Shown piece after piece: positions 1 to 18,850 of a stretch of 64,000 nt of DNA. Under the pieces are notes generated by a model. It had not been told where the DNA came from. It did no database searches and saw only the letters and a program-made list of their open reading frames with translations. The stretch's first letter is position 1, and every line of letters begins with the position of its first letter. This DNA is from Apricaphanius iberus (taxonomy: Eukaryota; Chordata; Actinopteri; Cyprinodontiformes; Aphaniidae), in contig JAPXFQ010000398.1 in the NCBI GenBank assembly GCA_028564705.1, forward strand, positions 1,612,001 through 1,676,000. Direction: 5' to 3'. The translations under genes and the position numbers were made by a program.

Positions 1-345
1 TGTAAACGTACGGTTTGACGGGCACTATAAGAGACATTCCGTGCGGATTTATAGGTCACAAAACACATCCTTAGATTAGGAAAGCCATAAAACGGCTCAA
101 TCCAGTTGCACAAAAGAGACACTCAGAGTAAAAAACGTTTACGATCCAGTTTTAGCAGAAATTGATTACAATTAAAAATCTTAAATAAATGACCAAAAAA
201 TGTATTTAATTAATTAAAGAATCAATGACTAACTTCAACTCATCGACCAGACTAATTTAATAGTACTTGCTTTTTCATTCCTCCTAGAACTATTTTGGTA
301 TTTTAACATCAGACTTTACCAGACTAATTAGAAGTGGACCTCCCA
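1..345. other. No gene seen
   Basis: AT-rich sequence without a convincing reading frame, RNA gene or recognised repeat. It precedes the LINE fragment that begins near 346. Confidence 0.5.
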
Positions 346-1042
346 CATTGACTCTATAAGGAAGAAGGCCCAGCAAAGGCTGTACTTTCTGCGTCAGCTC
401 AGAAAGTTCAACCTGCCTCAGGAACTGCTGACCATATTCTACACAGCAATAGTCCAGTCTGTCCTGACCTCATCCATCTGTCTGGTTCGGATCCGCCACC
501 AGGCAAGACAGGGACAGACTGCAGAGAACAGTCAGGTCCTCAGAGAGGATCATAGGTTCTGATCTTCCCTCCATTGAGGACCTTTTCCGGGCCAGGGTCA
601 GGAAGCGGGCCAGAAAAATCACCACTGACCCCTCACACCCTGGCCACAATCTGTTTAGGCTCCTCCCCTCAGGCCGGGGGTTACAGAGCGCTGTACGCTA
701 AAAAAACCACCCGACACAAGAACAGTTTCTTCCCCCAGGCTGTCGCTCTGATGAACTCTGAATAGTCACAGAGTGTGTGTCCACTCACATGAACAATAAA
801 CTAAAACTCTGCACTGCTGTATATACTTACTGTATATACTTACTGTACAATAACCCTGGTTTGGTGTATATATTATCCTTTATTTTTTATTTTTATGTAT
901 TTTATTTTATTTTATTTATTTTTTTTTTTCGTTTTTTAATTTCACTTATTTAAGTTCTGTACTGGAGAGAAAAGTTGCCGGAGTCAAATTCCTTGTATGT
1001 GTCATACCTGGCCATTAAAGCTGATTCTGATTCTGATTCTAA
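346..1042 (+). mobile_element. 5'-truncated L2-like LINE, 3' end
   Basis: Conceptual translation across several frames gives the C-terminal part of a non-LTR reverse transcriptase protein: a segment reading RLYFLRQLRKFNLPQELL, then near 660-765 GGYRALYAKKTTRHKNSFFPQAV and a stop at 763-765. The 3' UTR is T-rich and ends in tandem TGATTC units (about 1021-1042), the repeated tail typical of L2-clade LINEs in fish. At least one frameshift near 500-570 breaks the frame. The copy is dead and lacks most of the RT and the endonuclease. Clade assignment rests on memory of family motifs. Confidence 0.75.
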
Positions 1043-1103
1043 TTAATAGAATCCATTAAAAGTTATATAAACAATCAACAAATTAGAGGGAGATTCAAAG
1101 TAT

Positions 1104-1307
1104 ATGCATAAAAAGGACCCCGAAAATCTTCAGCTTCTGAAAAAATGGCGCAAAAAATATAAAGTAGATGGGAAGTTAAAAGGAAATCAGTGGAAGGAAT
1201 TAGTATGTATTCTCGAGGCAAAAGCATTTCTCGCTAGGGGGAAAAAGAAGGAACGGAAACAAACAGAGTTGAGAATCGCCCGTCTGTGGGCTCATGAAAC
1301 ACAGTAG
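1104..1307 (+). pseudogene. ERV gag N-terminal (matrix-like) fragment
   Basis: A 67-codon lysine-rich frame beginning MHKKDPENLQLLKKW sits where the matrix region of gag is expected, just upstream of and in the same frame as the PPPY-containing segment. A stop at 1305-1307 closes it. The matrix assignment rests on position and basic, helical composition, since matrix domains are poorly conserved. The true upstream start may lie in lost sequence. Confidence 0.5.
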
Positions 1308-1367
1308 AGGAAGCAGAATTTAAATAAGAGAAAAAAACACAGAGACTCTAACGATGGGGCTTTTGTT

Positions 1368-1685
1368 ATGTGTCCTCCTCCTTATGCAACCCAGACAGAA
1401 CCCCCTGCGGTTATTGGAGATTCTTATGCGGCCTCAACAGCACCCCCAGGACACCTACATCCTCCTGTCCCAAGAGACCAATTTGCAATTGAAGAAAAAG
1501 CACATGGTACCTCAATAAAACAAAGGCTTAGAGTTACAAAGAAGGATAAGTCTGGTGAGAGTGAACCAGAGGACTCAATAGATGTTAATCCTATGGTCGA
1601 AGTACCATCTGCCGATGGCACTCCAAGATATGTTTTTAGACCATGGTCACTTAAAGATGTTAGAGGTTGTAGAACAAATCACTAG
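1368..1685 (+). pseudogene. ERV gag segment with PPPY late-domain motif
   Basis: The frame opens with MCPPPYA. PPPY is the motif that retroviral Gag proteins use to recruit Nedd4-family ubiquitin ligases for budding. A proline-rich stretch and a charged linker follow, as expected between matrix and capsid. It is in phase with the preceding fragment, but about 60 bp with stops separates them. Around 1650-1670 the coding potential moves to another frame, showing a frameshift into the capsid segment. Confidence 0.6.
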
Positions 1686-2541
1686 CCATAAGGAGGATCC
1701 AGAAAAATGGACAGACGATATGGTTGATGTGGTCAAATCCTACCGGTTAAACGGTCAAGAATTAGGACAAGCTATGGCTGCAGCGTTGGGAAAAGACTGG
1801 CACCGTGTAGCAGGAAATTACACAGGAGGAGATGAGGCCGGAGTTGTGTTGCGATTTCAGAATGATTTCCAGGGAACATTAAAGGAACAATTCAATGCAG
1901 TAGCAAATCAAGTTCGCACTCAGTTTAAAAAGAAACCAGATTATGGGCATATGACCTCCATAAAACAGAAGCCTGGGGAAACTGTACATGATTTTAGATT
2001 CAGATACCAAAAGGAACACGATATCCACAGTGGCCTTATTAAAGACACTAGTGATGATAGCCCATATATGCGACATTTATGTAATTGCTTGCTACATAGT
2101 TTCCACCACACTATCACTAATTGGATCAAAAATCACCTTCTGACCTGGGAAACATGCAACCTTACCACCCTTATGGCCAATGCACGATTTGTAGAAGGTG
2201 TCATGGAAAGAAAGGTGAGGAAGCCAACACCCCCAGACTCAGACACACAGGTATTTCACACCCAGGTAGAAGACCATGAGGGGGAAGTTTATTATCAAAG
2301 TGACAACTACAACAGAGGGAGGGGGTTTAGACCACGAAGGAATACACATAATCACACCTCCCAGGGTTCATGGAGACATCAAAGTGGTCACCCTGCCCCC
2401 ACGTGTTGGACCTGCGGAGAAGTAGGCCACATTTCTCACGAATGTAGCAGAGGCAGAGGCCGAGGAAGGGCCAGAGGGGGAGGTCAGATCCATACACAGG
2501 GTCCAACTGCCCCAGAACACTCGCAATTCACACAGCAATGA
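1582..2541 (+). pseudogene. ERV gag capsid and nucleocapsid segment
   Basis: This frame carries the capsid-like part (real similarity probably from about 1665) and ends in a nucleocapsid with one zinc knuckle, CWTCGEVGHISHEC (C-x2-C-x4-H-x4-C), at about 2404-2445. An Arg/Gly-rich tail suited to RNA binding follows. One CCHC knuckle is the gamma/epsilon pattern, whereas lentiviruses and betaretroviruses usually have two. The frame ends at TGA 2539-2541 and the protease frame continues in the same phase beyond it. The upstream join to the PPPY segment is broken by a frameshift. Confidence 0.75.
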
Positions 2542-2545
2542 CTAG
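2539..2545 (+). promoter_or_regulatory. Gag/pro stop codon in TGA-CTAG readthrough context
   Basis: The gag stop is TGA followed by CTAG, and protease continues in the same frame. UGA-CUAG is a known leaky-stop context in some viral and cellular mRNAs, and gamma- and epsilonretroviruses express pol by stop readthrough. That this site was used is inference. No 3' pseudoknot was modelled. Confidence 0.5.
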
Positions 2546-3216
2546 ATACTTTTGCCGCCTCTAATGAGGTGGTGGATTGCTGTGGCGCCTGGGAATTGCT
2601 TAATGTTCTGAAAGAGAAGCCTTACATAAGAATTAAAATTAATGAACAAATGGTAGAGCTCCTTTGTGTCACCGGAGCTTGCAGAATGGTGATGTCCGCT
2701 GGCGTTAATCTGCCAGAATCTGAAAAAAGCATTTTAGTTAAATCAGCAGATGGTGCTACTACGCGCTCATTTTTATCTAAACCAGTGTTAATAACAGATC
2801 CACAAACTGGGTTTAGTTCTAAAAACCCAATAGTCATTTCACCACAATGTCCACTCAATTTATTGGGCAGAGACTTAATGTCAGTCCTAAAAATCTCCAT
2901 TATACCAGTGGGAGAGGGCACGAGAGCTGTGAGAACAGGAAAAGTAAATGATGACATTTACCTAAATACAACTCATAGACCACAGGGACTCGGTCTGTAC
3001 TACTCTTTACGAGTTGAACCTAAAGAAAACCTTAAAGACACAACAACAATGATGGACACAGCTTTGAAAGTAGTTCCTGACCCCAACAAACAAATCATGC
3101 CTACATCACAGTTACATGTGACTATGGCTCTGAGGCCTGAACCTGATCCCAAGTTCCAAGATTTTTTTTATGCAACTCTTACCTGCTGTAGTGTTCACCT
3201 CACAGATCATTACTGA
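2542..3216 (+). pseudogene. ERV protease with substituted catalytic Asp
   Basis: This is a retropepsin-like segment. The active-site loop reads LCVTGA at about 2662-2679, where the family has D-T/S-G-A, so the catalytic aspartate is replaced by valine (codon 2668-2670). Downstream, PLNLLGRDLM (near 2853-2880) is the conserved second retropepsin motif. The frame continues to a TGA at 3214-3216, before RT, and coding shifts to another frame around 3170-3200. Retropepsins act as dimers with one Asp from each subunit, so this copy should be inactive. Confidence 0.75.
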
Positions 3217-3990
3217 TGGGAAATCTGATTCAGCTGCCTCAGTAATACTGACTACCAGCCTTAAACCATTCTTTGATTTGCCTACAGATCCCCATATATC
3301 TCTGACAAAAAGCAGTAAATCACGTTGGAAAGATTTGGGAAATATGGTGCGAAAAGCAAATAACACCACAGATTTTAAAGCTTTGCAAAAAAATAAAGAC
3401 GATTGTTGGCAATACAGTGAATCCACAGGTTTATATAGGCTGCCCCTTATCATGCAACTCCAATGTACCACTCAAGTAGCACCACTACAATGACCAGAAA
3501 CAGAAATCATCTTATTGACTAAAGGGGAAGAAAATCAACTCAAAGTAGTCCCTGACACATTATGGTCTAAAAACCCACTGATGTAGGCCTAATCTCATCC
3601 ATTGCTCCCGTTCAAATAACTGCTAAATCACATTTTAGACCCACAGTAAGACAATATCCCCTCTCTGCAGAAGCAGAGTTAGGAATTCAACCAGTAATTG
3701 AGGAATTACTAACAACAGATGTCATAAGAAAATGTCCTGATTTACCATGTAACACACCAATTTGGCCAGTTAAAAACGCTGATGGAAAAAGATGGTGTAT
3801 GGTTCAAGATTTGAGAATGGTGAATTCGGCTGTCCAGACCAGAGTGCCGAATGTGCCTGATCCACACACTCTGTTAAACTCTCTGAGTCCCACTAGGAAG
3901 TTTTTCACAGTAGTGGACCTCAGTAATGCCTTTTTTTAGCATTCCAATGCACCCAGATTCACAATTTTGGTTTGCTTTCACTTATAAACA
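3170..3990 (+). pseudogene. ERV pol: protease-RT linker and RT fingers, broken
   Basis: An open frame at 3170-3493 covers the linker. From about 3595 another frame gives the RT fingers: TPIWPVK at about 3757-3777, RWCMVQDLR, then VPDPHTLL and motif A FTVVDLSNAFF near 3904-3936. This part belongs to RT by the order of these motifs. A stop follows motif A at 3937-3939 and similarity ends near 3990. The palm motif C (YxDD) is absent because of the deletion that joins RT to the integrase tail. Confidence 0.7.
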
Positions 3991-4014
3991 TGTAAAATAA
4001 CCATGGCCTGAGTT

Positions 4015-4242
4015 TTGGACCAAGTAAAACTTTATATGAGAATCACACCAACAAAGCAAGGTTTAACACCCTTTGAAATCATTTATGGCAGACCCTACAG
4101 GTTACCTCTAGTCACGCCTGATTTGCAAAAAGCAGACGAAGAACTCACATTAGCTGATTACATGAGGAAAATTATCCTAGCCAAAGAAAGTGCAAAGCAC
4201 ACACAATCTGCCTACTTTTCCTTTTGTTTTGCAGGACCCTGA
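4015..4242 (+). pseudogene. ERV integrase C-terminal fragment
   Basis: The segment TPTKQGLTPFEIIYGRPYRLP matches the widely conserved retroviral integrase stretch after the catalytic core (consensus S-P-F-E-x-x-Y-G-R-P). The zinc-binding domain and catalytic D,D35E core are missing. It begins almost directly after the RT piece, so one large internal deletion is the simplest explanation. Confidence 0.7.
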
Positions 4243-4471
4243 AACCTGCTGATCACACCCACGGCTGTGAAAATCGCTGAGAGACCCTCGTGGATACACA
4301 TCTCACACTGCAAATTGCAAAGGCAATTAAGGGACTAGACATGGGACAGTGGGGAACTTCTGGACTACAAAGGGCAGAATGACCAACAGGGCTTCTGATC
4401 TCAAACCCAGCAGAAAAGTATCCGTCTCTCCTAGCGGTCAAACCGCCGTTTGGGAGGGCTAGTCCTCTTAA

Positions 4472-4714
4472 TTGCCTCTAGCCAACATGCAGTTTGGCTC
4501 CTCTCCCTACTGCTTTTCCCTCACACCTGATGACGCCCAGACATCAAAGGAGGTTTGGTGGACTTTGGAAAACATCACAGACATCCTTGTCGAGATGTCC
4601 AATCTGCTGACCAACGATCCTGAAAATCTGGCAATGAGAACCATGCTGATGCAACATCGAGTAGCTCTGGACACTCTATTTGCGTTTGAAGGTGGACTTT
4701 GTACTATAATTTGA
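4472..4714 (+). pseudogene. ERV env transmembrane-subunit ectodomain fragment
   Basis: The frame ends in a heptad-like helix followed by HRVALDTLFAFEGGLCTII. This resembles the TM segment of gamma-type envelopes where an LQNR/ALD stretch leads into GG-x-C before the disulphide loop. The SU subunit and fusion peptide were not found. Sequence between 4243 and 4471 has no clear frame. Confidence 0.6.
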
Positions 4715-4791
4715 AAGCAGTAATGGACAGTGGGATCTCATGGGCTGGCTGAGAATTGGCAGGTGGTGTCAGGTTCTTTTAAAAAATAGCT

Positions 4792-4956
4792 ATGCCATTC
4801 ATTGTAATTTTGATATTTTTCTGCCTTTTTGTTAGTTGTGTTCTCCCATGTATAAAACAAATGATGAATAAGATGATAACTAACACAATGGTCCAATACT
4901 CTCTTCTTAATCAGAGGCTTCAAGATGAAGACAGAAATGAAGAAGATGTGGTGTAA
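4792..4956 (+). pseudogene. ERV env membrane anchor and cytoplasmic tail
   Basis: A 54-codon open stretch starts with a hydrophobic run (IVILIFFCLFVSCVLP) suited to a membrane span, followed by a basic, then acidic short tail ending at TAA 4954-4956. Its position right before the 3' polypurine tract and LTR, and its membrane-anchor profile, support env TM. It is out of frame with the ectodomain fragment. Confidence 0.55.
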
Positions 4957-5231
4957 AAACCTTTTTATGACTCCATTAATCTAAACTATTACTCAGGTAG
5001 CGATTAATTGGATGATGTCTAGGTGAAGCCCACATTAATATCATTTTGAAATTGCTACTTACTTTTGCAATTTCTTTGTTGTATGTCTTATTACATTTCT
5101 TGAATTTGGGATGCTACTTATTTTTGCAACCTTTTGTTGTCTGGTTTTTATGATTCTTATATTTTTACATTATTAGAGTTGTTACCTATTTTACAACTTT
5201 TTGTTGTTCGTGATCACATTTAAAAACCAAA

Positions 5232-5245
5232 TTTCAGGGGGGAAA
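5232..5245 (+). promoter_or_regulatory. Polypurine tract
   Basis: A G-rich purine run ending GGGGGGAAA lies immediately before the LTR start TGTTAGGG, the expected place for the plus-strand primer of reverse transcription. Confidence 0.6.
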
Positions 5246-5650
5246 TGTTAGGGAAAAATAATAATGTTGTATTATTATTTTCTTAGGGTGTATTTTATTT
5301 ATCACATAGTTTAAATGTACTTTTTAAATGTCATTTGGTTTCAACCATATGTTCCTTTGTATACACCCTGTTCTTTTAAGATGCTAATGAAGTTTGACCA
5401 AATAAAGAGAGACTGCAGTGGGAGGGCCTTTTGAGACCAGGTGACAGAGCTGTGTGATCAGGATACAGAGCTGGGATACTGTCTGAGAAGCTGAGAGGAG
5501 TGCAAACACACGGTCAACCAGAGTATCTTCCTGGTCTTCACCTGCATAACTTTATTTTATCTCCCACTGCAGAGCTCATTTAACTTCAATTTCTCTCCGA
5601 CCCCTGTGTGTGATTCTTTGTAGGTTAAACCACTATTTTTTACCCTAACA
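5246..5650 (+). repeat. ERV 3' LTR (405 bp)
   Basis: The LTR starts TGTTAGGG and ends CCCTAACA, a perfect 8-bp inverted terminal repeat with the canonical TG...CA ends. A polypurine tract precedes it and AATAAA lies at 5401-5406. No second LTR was found, so age cannot be estimated from LTR divergence. Confidence 0.85.
5401..5406 (+). promoter_or_regulatory. LTR polyadenylation signal AATAAA
   Basis: An AATAAA hexamer sits mid-LTR, as expected near the R/U5 boundary. Confidence 0.55.
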
Positions 5651-6701
5651 ACTGTAAACCTACCAAGACAAGGCTGTCCACCTACTTTCACAGACCAAAC
5701 AAGGAGAGTGCTGATCAGAAAAGCAGCCAAGAGGCTCATGGTGACTCTGGAAGAGCTGCAGAGTTCTACAGCTCAGGTGGGGGAATCTGTCCATAGGACA
5801 ACTATTAGTCGTGCACTGCACAAAGTTGGCCTTTACGGAAGAGTGGCAAGAAGAAAGCCATTGTTAAAAGAAAACCATAAGAAGTCCTGTTTGCAGTTTG
5901 CCACAAGCCATGTGGGGGACACAGCAAACATGTGGAAGAAGGTGCTCTGGTCAGATGAGTCCAAAATGAAACTTTATGGCCCAAATGCAAAACGCTATGT
6001 GTGGCGGAAAACTAACACCTCACATCACTCTGAATACATCATCCCCATTGTCAAATATGGTGGCGGCAGCATCATGCTCTGGGGGTGCTTCTCTTCAGCA
6101 GGGACAGGGAAGCTGGTCAGAGTTGATGGGAAGATGGATGGAGCCAAATACAGGGCAGTCTTGGAAAAAAACCTCTTGGGAGTCTGCAAAAGACTTGTTA
6201 CTGGGGCGGAGGTTCACCTTCCAGCAGGACAACAACCCTAAACATAAAGCAAGGGCAACAATGGAATGGTTTAAAACAAAATATATCAATGGGTTTTTAA
6301 TGGCCCAGTCAAAGTTCAGATCTAAATCCAATCAAGAATCTGTGGCAAGATCTGAAAACTGCTGTTCACAAACTCTGTCCATCTAATGTGACTGAGCTGG
6401 AGCTGTTTTGCAAAGAAGAATGTGAAAGAATTTCAGCATGTAGATGTGCAAAGCTGGTAAAAACATACCCTAAAAGACTGGCAGCTGTAACTGTAGCAAA
6501 AGCTGGTTCTACAAAGTATTGACTCAGGGGGCTGAATAATTACGCACACCCCACATTTCAGTTATTTATTTGTAAAAAATGTTTGGAATCATGTATGATT
6601 TTTGTTCCACTTCTCACATGTACACCACTTTGTATTGTGGCTGTAATGTGACAAAATGTGGAAAAGTTCAAGGGGGCCGAATACTTTTGCAAGCCACTGT
6701 G
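5651..6701 (+). mobile_element. 5'-truncated Tc1-like transposon relic
   Basis: From the first base after the LTR, the sequence reads in frame as a Tc1 transposase interior (VNLPRQGCPPTFTDQTRR), through VLWSDESKMKLYG (first catalytic Asp, about 5950) and GGGSIMLWGCFSS. The second catalytic motif QQDNNPKHKA (about 6216-6245) is in another frame, so there is a frameshift near 6190-6215, and the Glu region lies in further frames. The right inverted repeat ends with a CTTTTGCAAGCCACTG-type terminus near 6701. The left half is missing. Confidence 0.8.
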
Positions 6702-7272
6702 TCTATATATATATATATATTACACTGTATAAAAAGATCTGATTTTAACTGTAAAAATAACTGTAAAAATAACTACCAGGAAAAAAACTTTCCTAATCAC
6801 TCTTCGTTTAAGCTTTCCCATTAGTGTGGAATGTAGTTGAACTATTAAAAACATTGAAAATAATATTAATTTTAAGTTATAATTTTCCCATGTCCACTGA
6901 AGTAGACGTGGGAACATTATACAAGTGACACTAGACTTTGATGAAAATTCTAAATTCCAAAGGACAAAAAGTCAAAATGATGAGTGAAACTTTTAAATCC
7001 CTGTTATTTACTTTATGAAAACCCCAAAAAGTAAAGAGAACCACTTTAAGAAAAACTGTAATCTCTATTTTGTGTATTTATGTTGAAACATTGATGTATT
7101 TCCAATTTATAGACTTTGTCTAACCGCTATTTCTAATGCTCCCTTAATTTCCTCTTCCAGTGCTTATCCCCCATGATGTTACATTATTTTATCTGTTCAT
7201 CATTAAATTAGCAGTTCCTTTTGCAAAGTGTCCAGGAAGTTCATTGAGGCAAAGAATCCTGACAAACTATAG
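6702..7272. other. No gene seen; short (TA)n
   Basis: A short (TA)n run (about 6704-6720) directly follows the Tc1 end. The rest is AT-rich sequence with no supported feature. Confidence 0.5.
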
Positions 7273-7277
7273 GTGGG

Positions 7278-7538
7278 TTACGTGGAGGAAAGATTTGGAC
7301 AATTGAAGTACAGCTTGTTCTCCATAGCCATATCCTTCTGGGACAAGGTGTTCTTACCTTGTTGGACCACAAACTCTAAAACCAGATCATTTAGTGTAGC
7401 CAAGTCAAACAACTTCGGTCCAGTTGGTAATGGGATACTGCTGCACTGGAGGACGACCAGTAAAAGGGAACATTTACTGTGTTCTAGACATAGGCATACC
7501 AGCCTTACTTTGGTCGAGAGGGCCCTAATTTTCTGCAA
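7278..7538 (-). pseudogene. Possible piggyBac-like transposase scrap
   Basis: The minus-strand translation contains GPKLFDLATLNDLVLEFVVQQGKNT. This resembles the K-x-F-x-L-A...D-G-x-V-x-D-F-x-x-Y-Q-G-K-G-T stretch of piggyBac/PGBD transposases near the catalytic core. No full core, TTAA target sites or inverted repeats were identified, so the call is tentative. Confidence 0.3.
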
Positions 7539-7569
7539 AATATCTCTTCTTTGGTCATTGTCTTAAATA

Positions 7570-8468
7570 TCAAGGTCATTGACAATTTTATGGAATTTTA
7601 TATCTTGTAGAACTGATTTCTACTGGACATAGAAGGGGACTGTTTGGCTTGCTCTTACTCCTCTACCCGTTTGCTCTTCCTGAATGTCAGCCTTGGAGGT
7701 CTAATCACTACTACTACTACTTAATCTTCATGATCAGAAAATTAGTAATCTGAGTGTCCATCAGCAATTTAAAGTGAAATTCACTCTAAGACGAAAAATC
7801 ATTTTTTTCACAATTTGAAAAAATGGACATAACTACAAATGTCCTCCATAGAGAACATTTTTAGACAGATATTTTGGGAAATATTGTTAATTAAGAAAGT
7901 ACTTTAGTGTGTTCTTAACAGACTCATACAAAAGAGTGCAACATAATTCAAAGTCTGAATTAGCTTAATAAAAATGTAAATAGACTTATTGTTTCTCTTG
8001 CCACAAAATGTGCTAGCAGTAATGGACACCATTATTCCTTGAAAAGAAAGAGGCAGTTCTCCTCACACCACCCCTACATGTGTGGTGTCATTCAAAAGCT
8101 CTAAATGTCCTCTTTAGATCACAAAAGGATTTACCTCTGTAGCATAAAATGGGTAACAGATATTTGGTTTTAGAAATGTCCTCCACTGAGGACAAATGCG
8201 AGCTATGGGTAGTAAGGAGGATAAGAGATTTTGACGCAAATACTGCATAAGTTTTATTCAAAAGATAAGTTTACTAAACAATGAAATGCTGTGCCAAAAG
8301 TTAAATTTTTAAATCTATGAGTAACAATAATATCTTAAAGTATGGTTTGTGCTTGTAAACTTACTAAATGTTTAGGGTGATAACATGTGTAAAGCGTATA
8401 TTAAGTTTTCTTCTATTTTACAGCACATCAGAGAAACAAAAATAAAATTACAATATAACACATTTGTG
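7570..8468. other. No gene seen; possible DNA-element debris
   Basis: AT-rich. Similar motifs with a TGTCCTCC core occur at about 7848 and 8178, the second forming a short palindrome (TGTCCTCC-ACTG-AGGACA). They may be non-coding remains of the same element as the minus-strand scrap before it. Confidence 0.3.
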
Positions 8469-8474
8469 TTTATT
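8469..8474 (-). promoter_or_regulatory. Candidate lzts1 poly(A) signal
   Basis: The minus strand reads AATAAA about 460 bp downstream of the lzts1 stop codon. Other AT-rich hexamers nearby (for example 8252-8257) could serve instead. Confidence 0.3.
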
Positions 8475-8930
8475 TGAAAAGACTGAATGGTTCAATCTCT
8501 TTGCTTATATGTCACTAAGAAAAAACACTATTATACAGTCACATGAAGACACATCAAAATTAATCAGTGTTCATTTATAACAAATGATGTATCATTACCT
8601 TGTTATCATGCTGAAAGGACAAATCTAATACAGTCGTGAGTACTCAATGGTTCTATAAGATAGAATATTAACACATATTTGCTTTTCTCTGACCTAGATG
8701 TCAAATTAAAGCCATAATTGTTCCTGCTATACAGAATAATGAAAAAATAAACCTATTTATACATAAGAAAATCTACCATTTACTTTAAAACAAGTGAGAA
8801 CAATGTCATCATCTATTTTCATCTTAACATCTTAATAAATAAAATAAAAAATAAAAAAAGAGTCTGTGCTTGTAGTCAGTATCAAACTGCGATTTTGTTT
8901 TAAAAAAAAAGGTACAAGTGACTTCTCTTC
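8475..8930 (-). other. lzts1: Probable lzts1 3' UTR
   Basis: Non-coding, AT-rich sequence between the lzts1 stop codon and the candidate poly(A) signal. Its extent is inferred only. Confidence 0.4.
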
Positions 8931-17486
<8,556 letters not shown>

Positions 17487-18571
17487 GGTAGTTAAAGCAC
17501 AGGGGGAATGGGTGGGGGGACAGGTCCAGATGGAAAACTTACAAGGAACTGAATGGGGGACACATCTCCTGATACCAGGACATTTCTGACATCAGCATCA
17601 TCTGCAAGACAAAAAAAACAACAACAAGCATACATAATATGTTTATGTTTTATTAACTTTTTAAAAACAACTTCATCATTTTTCTTTTACTTTTTCTAGG
17701 TTTACTCAAGGTTTTTGAAAGTTTTTCTTTTGTCTTTGGCTGCTTTCTCACTAATTTTCTGTATGGTCCTTGACTATAATTACTATAGTAGAAAAAGGGC
17801 CTCAAAAGCTAGATTTGTATTTCATTTGTAAATTCATTATCTTTGGCATTTTTTTCTACATATTTAACCGAAATAATAAATAATAATAATAAATAGCTAA
17901 TTTTAGGCCATAAGTTATCTGTTATGTTTGCTATGTGCACACATCAAACTTGCTCGGTTGTGTACAGAGGGGGAGATTCGATTTCACCCCTCATTTAATA
18001 ATTATGGATTAAATCTATACATAAACAACCAGTAATACATTTCCTTTAGAAAGTTACATTTGAATCAAAGAACTGTTGTAAGTTGCTATAAATGAGGTCC
18101 TGGCTTCATAGTGCACATTTAAATTAGTTAGTTTACTGGGATGAACCCAGCTTTAAAACCAATTTCAAGTTTTTAATACAATTGCAGTAATTGCGAAGGC
18201 TATTCTAGAAGCTTGTTATAACCTTGCCGTCCATTTCAGAACCTGTTTTAATGTCTGCGTGGCATAATTAGTCTGCAAAAAAGTGTGTTAAAGTTCATAG
18301 GCAACCCATTAACCACTGAAACTAGAAACTAGATGATTCTAGAAGACCAGTGTCTCTATTTACAGTGAACAGAAACAGCATAAAAATAGTATAGGTTTAG
18401 AATAGGGTTTCCAACTCCAGTGATTGAGAGCTGTTGTCCTGCAGCATTGAGAAACATCCCTGGTTCAATACACTTGAATCTAATGAATATTAACCAGACC
18501 TCTCTAGAACTTGACGACATACTAAGGAGGTCATTCAGCCACTTAATTAAGATGTGTTAGACTAAAGCCTA

Positions 18572-18850
18572 GTTCATACTTTTCTATCCACAGATTTGCA
18601 CCCACTTGCACGCCTTCTAAGACATTTTCATTTTATACCTCTCTGCTGGTGAGTCAGTGTTGCAACGCAATTCCCCACCAAGACAGCAGGTGTTGCCGGC
18701 CTTTTTCTGGTGGGTCTACTTACCATTGCAGTGACATTTATGGTTGACAATGGTTTATTTACTTTAGCTTGTAAATACACATCAACCTAAGGAGCAATCA
18801 CCAACAGAGAGAGAGTTTTGATTGCACTAGAAAACTTTGTATTAGCAGTG
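18572..18850. repeat. Dispersed repeat, copy 1 (pair with 36995-37255)
   Basis: GCAATTCCCCACCA at about 18668, CTGGTGGGTCTACTTACC near 18708 and AGAGTTTTGATTGCACTAGA near 18813 recur in the same order and orientation in the second copy. Copy 1 has about 55 extra bases between the last two blocks. It may be the start of a Harbinger-type element, but this is uncertain. Confidence 0.55.

Larger units (their letters stand above)
1083..5650 (+). mobile_element. Defective endogenous retrovirus (gamma/epsilon-like)
   Basis: Ordered remains of gag, protease, reverse transcriptase, integrase C-terminus and env TM are followed by a polypurine tract and one LTR. A single CCHC knuckle in gag, gag and protease in the same frame separated by one stop, and an env TM with an ALD...GGLC-type segment fit a gamma- or epsilon-type retrovirus. 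There is no 5' LTR, and the sequence upstream of 1083 runs into LINE tail. A deletion near 3990-4015 removed the rest of RT, RNase H and most of integrase. Several frameshifts and stops make it non-functional. Confidence 0.85.
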
